In this document: in pieces, positions 22,122 to 29,873 of the stretch
Layout: each line of letters begins with the position of its first letter
Position numbering within the stretch: position 1 is the first letter of the stretch
Virus record (IMG/VR): IMGVR_UViG_3300034103_000888
Location: 1-40,265 of that record
Length of the DNA stretch: 40,265 nt
Reading direction: 5' to 3' (one strand)
Source of the DNA: a virus
Notes under the pieces: model-generated
Database searches by the model: none
The model's input: the letters and a program-made list of their open reading frames with translations, nothing else
Told to the model about the DNA's origin: nothing
Position numbers and translations under genes: made by a program

Positions 22122-22654
22122 TCACCACGAGGCACACACTAGCCTCTCAATGAACGTATGAATAACGCACACACGACACGAGAGAGTAACGCAAGGCATC
22201 CTCAAGCATACGTTCACTAGTCATGCGGTTGTGGTGTAATGGGACGCAAAAATAAAGCAAACATTTGTTTACCTTTTCACTCAACATACACGTGAACAAC
22301 GTATAACCATACTACTATTGCCATTTGTTTACTACTATTCGGTTGTCAAGGTACTAAAGGAATGTTTAATCCCCTATACTATCCACTAAATACGCCTGTC
22401 AAGCCCTCCTTGTGGCGTGTGGTGTGGTCTAAAGTGTGGTTAAGGTGTCATCAAAGCCATTCACATACAGGCAAGGCGAGGGGGCTAGGGGGGAAGTCTG
22501 AATCCCAATAGTACGTTATACCCCCACACAAATCTTGGAGTGGTTTTTACGTTACCCATTCTCTCAATACATAATTCCTGCCAAGTTTTAGAGACGACTA
22601 CGTTGTGAGAGAGAGCGTAGTGTCCTATGAGAGCGATTGTGTGCCTCGTGGTGA
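22122..22654. repeat. 17-base inverted repeat pair
   Basis: TCACCACGAGGCACACA at 22122-22138 is the exact reverse complement of 22638-22654. Fourteen of these bases occur again at 20486-20499. The match is too long for chance in a 40-kb genome and may mark a protein-binding or packaging element. Confidence 0.7.
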
Positions 22655-22788
22655 TGTCTTACGGTGTGCTTGGCTATGTTCTTATGCGTTTGCTTGTTAC
22701 GTTGCTTAGGGAGGCGTACAGTTGCCTTGAAGGTGTCTGTTCATTATTACAAATGTTTAAACATACTTCAAGGCATTGTAACGTTTAA
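22627..22788 (+). CDS. possible small Cys-containing membrane protein
   Basis: A 53-codon plus-strand frame starting at ATG 22627: a hydrophobic N-terminus (residues 3-27) then a polar tail, with five Cys. The upstream GAGAGAG is only a weak ribosome site. It contains the second arm of the 17-base inverted repeat and the palindrome near 22.76 kb, and it lies antisense to late transcription. The frame could be accidental. Confidence 0.28.
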   Translation: MRAIVCLVVMSYGVLGYVLMRLLVTLLREAYSCLEGVCSLLQMFKHTSRHCNV

Positions 22789-22803
22789 TAGCTAAAGTCT
22801 TTA

Positions 22804-23340
22804 TTAAAGTTTGTCGTAGTACCATTGCACTTTGTTTCTTAGGTAGTCCCCAACCTCTTCGGGCTTAAGCTTACGAATCACATTGTTTATAAGCAACGGA
22901 TAAGGTAGTGAGGAGATGTCGGGCTTACCACGACTTGATGTCTTAGGGTTCTTAAGTCCAAACTCATAATGAGTGTACACGGTGTCTGGTGCGATAGGGA
23001 TGTTGTATTGCTTGCAAAGATCCGCTATGGTGTAACACATGAGTTCAACTTGGTTCTTGGTAAACAAGGCTTTAGGGTTTGTAGGATGTCCGCACAAGGC
23101 GATACCGATAGCAAAGCTGTTGCCTCCACCACAATGAGCTGCATAAGGTTTATCAGCATCAGGCTTGTTGTAATGCTTCGCTTGCTTCCAAACATTAGGA
23201 CTAAGGACTCTGTTGTTTGCTTCTACAGGGTACTTGCCTCTTATGACGCTCTTGTTTGTGACAAGGAAGTGATAGTGTTCTTTGTCTGTGGCATTCGGGA
23301 TGAGTCCACCTGCCGTCCAGTGCATACAGATTCTTTTCAT
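22804..23340 (-). CDS. N-acetylmuramoyl-L-alanine amidase (T7 gp3.5-like endolysin)
   Basis: A 178-residue Amidase_2 enzyme. The first zinc ligand His is in MHWTAGG (residue 7), the second in YTHYEFG (about 118), and the acidic/third-ligand area is GKPDIS (about 138). The core NSFAIGIALCGH matches the family. It would cleave the amide bond between MurNAc and L-Ala, releasing phage. T7 gp3.5 also inhibits RNA polymerase; whether this one does is unknown. It lies after the terminase genes rather than between endonuclease I and primase, so it has moved relative to T7. Confidence 0.88.
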   Translation of the reverse strand: MKRICMHWTAGGLIPNATDKEHYHFLVTNKSVIRGKYPVEANNRVLSPNVWKQAKHYNKPDADKPYAAHCGGGNSFAIGIALCGHPTNPKALFTKNQVELMCYTIADLCKQYNIPIAPDTVYTHYEFGLKNPKTSSRGKPDISSLPYPLLINNVIRKLKPEEVGDYLRNKVQWYYDKL

Positions 23341-23594
23341 CGTGTGCTTACCTTTCTTGGGGGTAACTCGTCTTGGTCGTCGTCGTCATGCTTGAATGCA
23401 ACGTCTTCTGGGTCATAGTCTGGTGACTTCAATAGGGCATAGTTTAGGGATTCAATGTCATCAAGCCGCAAGTTGACGGTCAACAAACGAACCTCCGCAA
23501 TGCGTAAGTTGTCAAAAAGGATTACGTTTACGCCAATAAGCCAAGCCGCTACACTTTGAATCAGTAGGCTTGCAAGTGCCTTCGTTCTAGTCAT
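23337..23594 (-). CDS. small membrane-anchored protein, lysis candidate
   Basis: An 85-residue protein with one N-terminal hydrophobic segment (about 6-27) and an acidic C-terminus ending in a run of Asp (DDDDQDE). It sits between terminase and amidase, overlapping the amidase start by four bases. The plan, one N-terminal anchor with a polar helical body, fits an inner-membrane spanin or a T7 gp19.5-like protein; no nested Rz1-type lipoprotein is visible. Assignment is by context. Confidence 0.6.
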   Translation of the reverse strand: MTRTKALASLLIQSVAAWLIGVNVILFDNLRIAEVRLLTVNLRLDDIESLNYALLKSPDYDPEDVAFKHDDDDQDELPPRKVSTR

Positions 23595-23598
23595 TCCT

Positions 23599-25314
23599 CT
23601 ATTCTCCTATCCAGTTATAAGTTTGACCCTCGTCGGGGTCTATTCCCATTGCTTTAAAGAAGGCGTTCTCCTCCTCTACAACGGCTTGATACGCAAGTTC
23701 CTTAAGTGTCTTCTCATCATCACGATTAACCTGTTCCATGAGGTAGCCACAAGCCCCTGCTAGGGCATCTAGTCTATCGTCGTGGGCTAGGCATCCTCTC
23801 TCTTCACTCAAGCGTGTGAGTTGGTAGAAAAGACAATAACGTAGAGGATGTGAGGTTGATTGTTTGCCTGTGTCTTCTGCTTGTAAGTCTTGAGTAATAA
23901 CAGACGTATCAACAACAAGCTTGTGACTTGAGATTAAAGGCTCAAGAACATTCAGAATACGCTTCTCTTTGTACGTTCTGTTGGAGACACTGGCATCTTC
24001 CACCATGACAGGGAACTTCTTGTTAAGTTCTGCTTGAAGGAGTTGTGTAAACATCCCTCCACCGTAGTTCTTTTCAGTGATTATTTTGTTGACTTGAAAC
24101 TCTTTGGCAAGATTCACAATACCATTGAGTGTGTCGATTGAATAACCGTCTCTAAAGCCTGTAGACTTCATTAGATAGAGCCTACCTGCTAGGGTGTAAA
24201 CAATCACAACGCCTGTTTCATCTTTACCCTGACCAGACGGATCGATGTACATGAGTTTCATGTCGTAAGGGAGCATCTGTTCTTTGGTAATGTGCAAGGG
24301 GGAATAGTAGTAGTCGTTACGCATCCCTACGGATTTAAGATAATCCACCTTATTTTCGGGGTTATTCGTCCATACGACACGAATCGGAGCCACTTCTCTA
24401 TCACAATCCATAACAATTAGGTTGCGAAGTTTCAAAGGGGTACGCTCATCGTCTGTAAGTGTGGTGTCTAGGTTGTATTGACGTTCAAAACCTGCCTTAC
24501 CCATGCCGATTAGACGTCCTCTAAGGTCTTCATCGTCCAAACGTTCGGGGTCTGTAGCCCTTCCTGCGAGGTCTGGGTTCGCTCTCACGGCTTCAATGAT
24601 GCTAGGGGCGTATGTTTCTTCAAACTGTTCAGCTTTTTCAAGCGTGGGGTATGTGGCTCGCCATTGACGAATGCGATAGCCCTTTTCTTTAAGCTTGTTG
24701 TAGACGGTATCCTCACTGTGAGGTGTGCCTAACGCACAAATGCCTCCACCTTTCTTTAGAACGGCTTCGTATTCTTCAAAGACTGCTTCAACTCTTGCTC
24801 TTGCAGCATGGGTCAAGGTGTTGCGTGGGGTTTCGTTATCATCAGGAAAGATATGGTCGGCTCGGAAGCCTGTAATCTGTGATGTAATCGAACGCCCCTC
24901 AACGCTAGGGTCTTTCGTGATGCGGTTTGGTCTCACATAGAACATGGAGGCACTGTCGATCTGGTCGGGGTCTGGTATTAGAAAGCCACAATAAGGGAAC
25001 TGTGCAATAATACGCCGTGCTTGCTCAACAAACTTCTTGGCAAGGTTGTACGTTTCAGACGTAATTAGGATGTTAAGTTGTGGCTGTATCATCAGTAGCC
25101 AAACAACGAAACATTGAAGGATTGAGGACTTACCACACCCACGATAGGCTTGTAGAATGTCTCGTCCATTGCCTGTTAGGTATTCGTCTTGGAGATAATC
25201 TGCCATTTCACGTTGAATGAGTGAAGGCGGTTGCCAGTGGTACAGGTCAACGAATACATCCGTCATAAAATTTACAAAACGGCTGTACTTCTTTGGTATT
25301 GGGTGTTGACTCAT
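23599..25314 (-). CDS. terminase large subunit (T7 gp19-like)
   Basis: A 571-residue packaging motor. The N-terminal ATPase has Walker A QAYRGCGKSS (residues 55-64), an adjacent LNILITSETY strand, a Walker B-like DHIFPDDNET (about 159-168, with D-E) and ICALGTP, typical coupling-motif sequence. The C-terminal RNase H-like nuclease has MYIDPSGQGKDETG (about 356) and HDDRLDALAGACG (about 513-525). The product cuts concatemers and drives DNA into proheads. The start overlaps the small subunit stop by four bases. Confidence 0.93.
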   Translation of the reverse strand: MSQHPIPKKYSRFVNFMTDVFVDLYHWQPPSLIQREMADYLQDEYLTGNGRDILQAYRGCGKSSILQCFVVWLLMIQPQLNILITSETYNLAKKFVEQARRIIAQFPYCGFLIPDPDQIDSASMFYVRPNRITKDPSVEGRSITSQITGFRADHIFPDDNETPRNTLTHAARARVEAVFEEYEAVLKKGGGICALGTPHSEDTVYNKLKEKGYRIRQWRATYPTLEKAEQFEETYAPSIIEAVRANPDLAGRATDPERLDDEDLRGRLIGMGKAGFERQYNLDTTLTDDERTPLKLRNLIVMDCDREVAPIRVVWTNNPENKVDYLKSVGMRNDYYYSPLHITKEQMLPYDMKLMYIDPSGQGKDETGVVIVYTLAGRLYLMKSTGFRDGYSIDTLNGIVNLAKEFQVNKIITEKNYGGGMFTQLLQAELNKKFPVMVEDASVSNRTYKEKRILNVLEPLISSHKLVVDTSVITQDLQAEDTGKQSTSHPLRYCLFYQLTRLSEERGCLAHDDRLDALAGACGYLMEQVNRDDEKTLKELAYQAVVEEENAFFKAMGIDPDEGQTYNWIGE

Positions 25315-25583
25315 TGACGCTTTCTCATGGGTAGGACGTTCTGCACATCGTCAAGGCTCATGAACTCATCATCGCTAGGGATTGACTCTAAAGTCTTTTC
25401 AAGCTTGTTGAGAGCAGAGCCAGGTGTGTTGACGGCGGTAATGTTGTTGTGCTTAAGGATGTCTAAAGCGACACGCATCAAGTTAGGTGTACGCTTCTCT
25501 TTGTCTTTCAAGTCCTTAAGCACGTCCCCTAGCAATTGTTCATGTATCTGGGCTAGGGTCTTGTTGAGGTCGTTGTTAGCCAT
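25311..25583 (-). CDS. terminase small subunit (T7 gp18-like)
   Basis: A 90-residue protein, the same length as T7 gp18 (89), directly before and overlapping the large subunit gene. It is helical: an N-terminal helix (about 3-28), then MRVALDILKHNNI, and an acidic C-terminal segment. It should bind the packaging site and regulate the motor. Assignment by size, position and general pattern. Confidence 0.78.
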   Translation of the reverse strand: MANNDLNKTLAQIHEQLLGDVLKDLKDKEKRTPNLMRVALDILKHNNITAVNTPGSALNKLEKTLESIPSDDEFMSLDDVQNVLPMRKRQ

Positions 25584-25725
25584 TGAGCCTGTAGTCCTTC
25601 TCGTCTTCGTAAGCTTGCTCGCCTACGTCCTGCCAGTGGTCGTACTCCTGAATCTCGTCTTCTTCATCGTCATGGTCTAGTGAATCAGTGTGTTGGTTCG
25701 TCCAGTATTCATAGGGGCATCCCAT
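25576..25725 (-). CDS. small acidic protein
   Basis: A 49-residue, highly acidic protein (HDDEEDEIQEYDHW and more). The ATG at 25725 has AAGGA nine bases upstream; the longer frame to 25758 runs into the holin-like gene. It overlaps the start of the small terminase gene by eight bases. A DNA-mimic or packaging-partner role can only be guessed. Confidence 0.6.
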   Translation of the reverse strand: MGCPYEYWTNQHTDSLDHDDEEDEIQEYDHWQDVGEQAYEDEKDYRLNG

Positions 25726-25729
25726 AATG

Positions 25730-25975
25730 TTAATCCTTGCTGTTGTGAAAACCAGCAATGACTCTCAACAACTCTTCATGGAGTTTGTAAGCCATTGTGA
25801 TGTTCTGTATATAAACTTGACGGTCTTCCTTATTGGATTGGTCTCTGCTTTCTAAAGCTTTGATGTGGATCTCCCTGTCGTTCTTGTTCTGCTTGAACAA
25901 CATAAACATGAAGACGAGCAAACCGCCTGTTGAGCCGACTTCTGCGACGGCTTTAATAAGTTCTAAATCAAACAT
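25730..25975 (-). CDS. holin-like membrane protein (BhlA-like plan)
   Basis: An 81-residue protein with one N-terminal hydrophobic segment (about 5-27, GGLLVFMFMLF) directly followed by KQNKNDREIHIKALESR and a charged coiled-coil tail. This layout is that of BhlA/UviB-type holins and related phage membrane proteins. It would permeabilise the inner membrane to release the amidase. It lies with the terminase genes, similar to T7 gp17.5 preceding gp18. A spanin alternative cannot be excluded. Confidence 0.6.
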   Translation of the reverse strand: MFDLELIKAVAEVGSTGGLLVFMFMLFKQNKNDREIHIKALESRDQSNKEDRQVYIQNITMAYKLHEELLRVIAGFHNSKD

Positions 25976-25994
25976 AAATACTCTCTTATGGTTG

Positions 25995-26018
25995 AGGGAG
26001 GGCTTTTACACCCTCCCT
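25995..26018 (-). terminator. symmetrical hairpin before holin-like gene
   Basis: AGGGAGGG and CCCTCCCT form an eight-pair stem around an eight-base loop. The minus transcript has no U-run after it, while the plus strand has a short TTT. More likely a processing or attenuation hairpin than a full terminator. Confidence 0.45.
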
Positions 26019-26032
26019 TTACATCCTATGTA

Positions 26033-26197
26033 CTAGGTGGTAGGGTCTGTCCCTGTGATTGCTTTAAACAACTTGCGAGCAAAGTCTGCTACCTTGTTGT
26101 CTTTGTTGGTCTTGGTGACTTGTGCAACGGTGTGTAATACACGAATTGCAAGTCCAGCGAAAGTGACTCCTAATGAGCCAGCGAGAAAGTCTATCAT
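26033..26197 (-). CDS. small membrane-associated protein
   Basis: A 54-residue protein read by hand from ATG 26197, with AAGGA nine bases upstream. A hydrophobic or amphipathic N-terminal segment (about 2-28, MIDFLAGSLGVTFAGLAIRVL) is followed by a basic stretch and a helical C-terminus. It lies in the lysis region beside the holin-like gene and could be a second holin or antiholin. No family identified. Confidence 0.6.
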   Translation of the reverse strand: MIDFLAGSLGVTFAGLAIRVLHTVAQVTKTNKDNKVADFARKLFKAITGTDPTT

Positions 26198-26209
26198 GGT
26201 TGTGTTTCC

Positions 26210-27910
26210 TTAAATGGGTACGGTTACGCCTGCGAATGTAGATAGGGAGTGCATCGCACAAAGCAATCTAGGTATACGCAAGCCTGTTCTTCGGTCTGTA
26301 ATAACGGTTGAAGCAATCTTTTGCCCAACGACTGCTGTGGAGGACGCTATTGTAATCCTTGTAAAGGGCTGTAGTGTCCGAGTCCGTGCGTCAAAAGTCA
26401 ACATAGTTGTCCCTGCGTTAAAGATATACGCACAAGTGCCTTGCCTGTCTAGCCCTCCACTTAGTGGTTCGATAGGAGCAGATACAGGGCTATAGGTGCA
26501 ACATGCCCCAGTGTTAAAGGCAGGAAACCCTTCGTAAGGGGCTGTATTAGTCCATGTCCCATTAGCTCCACCTGCAATATCTAACACGTCTAAAGAAGTT
26601 GAGTTAGCCCCTCTAAAACTAAAGATTTGACTGTAGCGAGCGTTCTTAGCGATGTCGAGCTTCATCCCAAAGGGTTGAAATGACATCACGCCAGCTCCTA
26701 CGGCGTTACCCCTAGCCCCATAAGTCGTGGTACTCCAAGTGTCCGCTGCTTGACCACCTACAATAGCATGGGCTGCGTAGGTGTAGGTCGTTGCCACTGC
26801 ATTTGTAAACAGTAGAATCTCGTTGGCATTCTCAACAACGTATTTGGCGTTAGCAGAAGGTGTAACCGTCCATGTTGGCACGGTGTAGATAGGACTCACC
26901 CCTGCCGTGTGTGACGTAATCTTACGCCGTTGCCCTGTGGCAGTAGGGTTTACAAGGTCTTCCACGATACGAATCTGGAAGTTTCGATACTCATTGGCAA
27001 GAACACTAGAATCCCCACCTGATACTTGACCTGTCAATGTAGTTGCACTAATTGCCGTTGCTACAAGTGCCTTCATTTGGTGTTCTCGTGACAAGGAGTT
27101 GTAGCTATATTCTCCTTCAATAAAGCCTTCACCTGGCTTTTGAAAGTACGGTGTATAGAGGGAGTCAAGGGCAACCATTGAAGAATCAGTGGCGATTGTG
27201 GCAGGGAGGTTAGTCGTTGCAAGGTTGCCTGAAAGTAAGTTTAACGCAGGGTCAAACCACTTGAAGATACCAGCCGCTACTGTGCCTGCCCCTAGCATAT
27301 AGACTCGCCCACTTAATATCTCAATAGCCGAACCCACTACAGGCGTGAAGCTCAAAGGGGCTGCGAGTGTAATCAATGGGGTAGTCGATGATGTGTTCCC
27401 CACAATGTGACGCTCTTCTGTTTTGCCTGTACCACCTGTACCGTTGTCGATGACACGAATCTTGTAGCCGATACCGTCTCCACGATTAGCAAGCTGATTG
27501 ACTCCTACAGTCGTTCCTAGTGTTGCACTTGGCGTAACGGTCGTCGTTGTAGCCCCAGACGCAATCGTTCCACGAAAGCCATGTGAGGGAGCGAATACGG
27601 AGGCAGCACCAGCACCAAAAATACCTGCTAGCGAGGGGTTTACCTTTCCTGCCCAGTCGTTCGTAATTGGATTGTAGAGATTCAAAAGTGTTGCCGAAGC
27701 GAGGCTGTAAGTAAGAGGATGTGCATCTTGATTGTTCCGTAGATCGCTTGCTAGGGCTGTGCCTACACCGAATACACTTGGACTATTGTTTAATACTTGA
27801 TAAGTAATGAGGTCTAAGCCTCGCTTAAAAGCGTTCGGCGTGAGGTTTGTTGTTGTGAGACTGGTTGTATCTGTCTCAAACGAACTGTCTTGCGTTGTTG
27901 TAATTGCCAT
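26210..27910 (-). CDS. large beta-rich structural protein, possible receptor-binding or appendage protein
   Basis: A 566-residue protein dominated by Thr, Ser, Gly, Ala and Val with few charges, as expected for beta-propeller or beta-sandwich virion proteins. Repeated segments such as RVYMLGAGTVAAGIFKWFD (about 210), YAAHAIVGGQA (about 390) and YIFNAGTTMLTFDARTRTL (about 500) look like propeller blades. It follows the tail-fiber genes, so it may be a second fiber, head fiber or spike. Weak similarity by eye to T7 gp17 N-termini is absent, so it is probably not attached in the same way. The family is not recognised. Confidence 0.65.
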   Translation of the reverse strand: MAITTTQDSSFETDTTSLTTTNLTPNAFKRGLDLITYQVLNNSPSVFGVGTALASDLRNNQDAHPLTYSLASATLLNLYNPITNDWAGKVNPSLAGIFGAGAASVFAPSHGFRGTIASGATTTTVTPSATLGTTVGVNQLANRGDGIGYKIRVIDNGTGGTGKTEERHIVGNTSSTTPLITLAAPLSFTPVVGSAIEILSGRVYMLGAGTVAAGIFKWFDPALNLLSGNLATTNLPATIATDSSMVALDSLYTPYFQKPGEGFIEGEYSYNSLSREHQMKALVATAISATTLTGQVSGGDSSVLANEYRNFQIRIVEDLVNPTATGQRRKITSHTAGVSPIYTVPTWTVTPSANAKYVVENANEILLFTNAVATTYTYAAHAIVGGQAADTWSTTTYGARGNAVGAGVMSFQPFGMKLDIAKNARYSQIFSFRGANSTSLDVLDIAGGANGTWTNTAPYEGFPAFNTGACCTYSPVSAPIEPLSGGLDRQGTCAYIFNAGTTMLTFDARTRTLQPFTRITIASSTAVVGQKIASTVITDRRTGLRIPRLLCAMHSLSTFAGVTVPI

Positions 27911-27926
27911 AAGGCATATACCTCTT

Positions 27927-28283
27927 TTATTGGTTAATGATATTTCTTATTTGAGTGATGAACGAAGCGTCGGCGTTCGGGTGCTGCGAGGCTCCCTGTA
28001 TCAACGCTAAGGCGAGTTCTTTGTCGTCTACAGTCAATGCACCGTGAATGTCGCTGGCGAAGCCTACGAAGGCGACACGTTCCGCTAGGGGGCGTTGCTT
28101 GAATAGGTCTGCTACTATGTCACGCTTTTCAAGAGGTGTCTTGGGCGGAGGCGGCGGAGCAAGTTCCATCAAGCCATCGAGAGACTCTGCAAATGTTTCA
28201 TTTTCTTTAAGTTCTAAATTATCTTGGACCATTCTCCACCCTGTATAGGTGTCATTTACTAAATCAGAAACGGCGTAAGGCAT
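27927..28283 (-). CDS. hypothetical protein between fiber and large beta-rich protein
   Basis: A 118-residue protein with a Pro-rich linker (PPPPPKTP, about 43-50) joining an N-terminal acidic part and a helical C-terminal domain. AAGGAGG precedes the ATG. Position suggests a fiber chaperone or a virion adaptor. No motif confirms either. Confidence 0.65.
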   Translation of the reverse strand: MPYAVSDLVNDTYTGWRMVQDNLELKENETFAESLDGLMELAPPPPPKTPLEKRDIVADLFKQRPLAERVAFVGFASDIHGALTVDDKELALALIQGASQHPNADASFITQIRNIINQ

Positions 28284-28297
28284 GGTTGCCTCCTTTC

Positions 28298-29869
28298 TTA
28301 GACTTGGAATCTATAACCTGTAACAGACACATCTATGTTTAGGTTTGTTATGTCAGTGACGGCTTGAAATTGACGGTTTGAGTCGGTAGGTAACTCTAGG
28401 CTTTGGTCAAATGCCCTTGCAGATTGTGTGGTTGTATACCTCTGTGCATCTATACCTGTTTGAGACGTGACACCACGCATGGCAAACCATATGTTCCCTG
28501 CACCACCAGCCGATACAACATAAACATAAATATCTGCCGTTACCGCACCAACAGGTGTAAGACTTGATAAATCAAAGGTCGTGTAGTTTGTAATCGTCGC
28601 ATTGTAAATGTTGACATTTGACCCTACACGGTTGTCCGTCTGCCCTGTTTGAATAGAACTATTCCAAGAAGGGTCTGCAATCCCTGTAATACCACGCTTC
28701 CATGCCTTATGGTAGTTGATTTTAGAAGAACGCATATTCCATTCACTCACGATGAAGTTAATGATGTTCGCAGAACTATTTGTTCTCAAAGCCAAAGGCA
28801 ACTGCACAACTTTCTGTGATACAGAAGCAATAGTTAAAGTAGTAGCATTATTAGTGGTAGAAGCAACGTAACCGCCTGAATAAGCGTAAACGTAATACCA
28901 TGTATTGTTGGCAACCGTTAAGCCGTCGGCTAGTCCGTTGGCTCCGTTGGTAGCAAGGTCAAGGTTACGACTAGCTGAACTTAGCACGATGTTTACCGTG
29001 TTGTCTCGACTACGAGCGGTTAAAGCTCCGTTGAAGTTTACTCGTCGAGGACTCGCTGTATCAAAGGTCGGTAGGGGAGCATAGATAAATCCGTTGGGTA
29101 CCGTTAATGCTTCTACTACATCTAAACGCCCAGACAGGGCGTCTGTAATGACCTTCGTTGATATGCGTGTCCAGTTGGCGTTTACCGTCGTTGGTGCAGA
29201 GTTCGTGTTGTTAATTAAACACATCCACATTTCGTTAGTATGAAGCACAACGTTACCCACAACGTAAGCCGTAGCCGAACTCCACGCTGAACCCCCAGCC
29301 TGTCTCAAGGTGTCTACCTTGTTTGTGGTTGCGGTTAGGGTTGTGTTAGTGGTCGCTAGGTTCCCTTGTAGGGTTATAAGGTCGGCAACGATTGCTCCTC
29401 CACCCCCTACATCAATACCTGTAATAGCTTGTACCTGTCCGACTGTTACGGCATCGTTGACATTGACACCGCTTGCTAGATTTTTAATGACTCGTGACGT
29501 GGCATTAAGCTTTCCGTCAAAGTCTTGCTTAAGGATGTTGGCTACATCCCCTCGTACTTCAACCGCTGCATGAAGGGCTTGAGTAATGCCCTTCTGAATC
29601 GTTTCGCCGTCAAGGACGACTGCATTGGCAATGTTGACCTTGAGTGCGTCGGCATCTGTTACACGCTTAAAGACAATCAAAGCCCCATTGGCAGGGGCTA
29701 CATTAAAGCGTATCTCGGTGTCAGAGTGCCAAACATAATCGGTTGTGATTACCTTTAGCGATCCACCGACATACACCTTAACAAAGTCCCTGCTTGAGTA
29801 TTCAAAGCCTAATGCGTATATCGTGGTTGAACCATTCCCTGTGTAGGGAGTTTCACCAGTTGTTGGCAT
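28298..29869 (-). CDS. tail fiber protein with T7 gp17-type N-terminal domain
   Basis: A 523-residue protein. Residues about 1-150 match the T7 fiber N-terminal anchor (YTGNGSTTIYALGFEY, TTDYVWHSDTEIRFN, ALIVFKRVT, VVLDGETIQKGI), which binds the tail. A linker precedes a carbohydrate-binding-module-like unit at about 193-238 (WSSATAYVVGNVVLHTNEMW, then NWTRIS), of the CBM5/12 type. The C-terminal half is a beta-rich receptor-binding region ending in DVSVTGYRFQV. It determines host recognition. A short spacing separates it from the gp16-like gene. Confidence 0.88.
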   Translation of the reverse strand: MPTTGETPYTGNGSTTIYALGFEYSSRDFVKVYVGGSLKVITTDYVWHSDTEIRFNVAPANGALIVFKRVTDADALKVNIANAVVLDGETIQKGITQALHAAVEVRGDVANILKQDFDGKLNATSRVIKNLASGVNVNDAVTVGQVQAITGIDVGGGGAIVADLITLQGNLATTNTTLTATTNKVDTLRQAGGSAWSSATAYVVGNVVLHTNEMWMCLINNTNSAPTTVNANWTRISTKVITDALSGRLDVVEALTVPNGFIYAPLPTFDTASPRRVNFNGALTARSRDNTVNIVLSSASRNLDLATNGANGLADGLTVANNTWYYVYAYSGGYVASTTNNATTLTIASVSQKVVQLPLALRTNSSANIINFIVSEWNMRSSKINYHKAWKRGITGIADPSWNSSIQTGQTDNRVGSNVNIYNATITNYTTFDLSSLTPVGAVTADIYVYVVSAGGAGNIWFAMRGVTSQTGIDAQRYTTTQSARAFDQSLELPTDSNRQFQAVTDITNLNIDVSVTGYRFQV

Positions 29870-29873
29870 TTGT

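Larger units (their letters stand above)
22075..22803. other. 729-bp largely non-coding region, likely genome-end region
   Basis: Plus-strand transcription from the regulator operon and minus-strand late transcription from the amidase converge here. In T7 order the physical DNA ends lie between the packaging genes and the first early gene, which is this gap. Contents: a 17-base inverted repeat (22122-22138 and 22638-22654), a 10-base inverted repeat (22151-22160 and 22207-22216), CATTTGTTTAC twice (about 22262 and 22321), GTGTGGT three times (22417-22440), and TACTACTATT twice (about 22309 and 22330). A palindrome ATGTTTAAACAT (22753-22764) lies inside GCCTTGAAG/CTTCAAGGC arms. No terminator with a U-run is evident. 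One small plus-strand ORF (22627-22788) is possible. Confidence 0.5.

Noticed and set aside
22417-22440. GTGTGGT repeats as a CRISPR-like array
   Set aside because: Only three short copies, two overlapping, with no regular spacers.
23337-23594. Nested Rz/Rz1 spanin pair
   Set aside because: No second frame with a lipobox signal peptide was seen in or after the gene.
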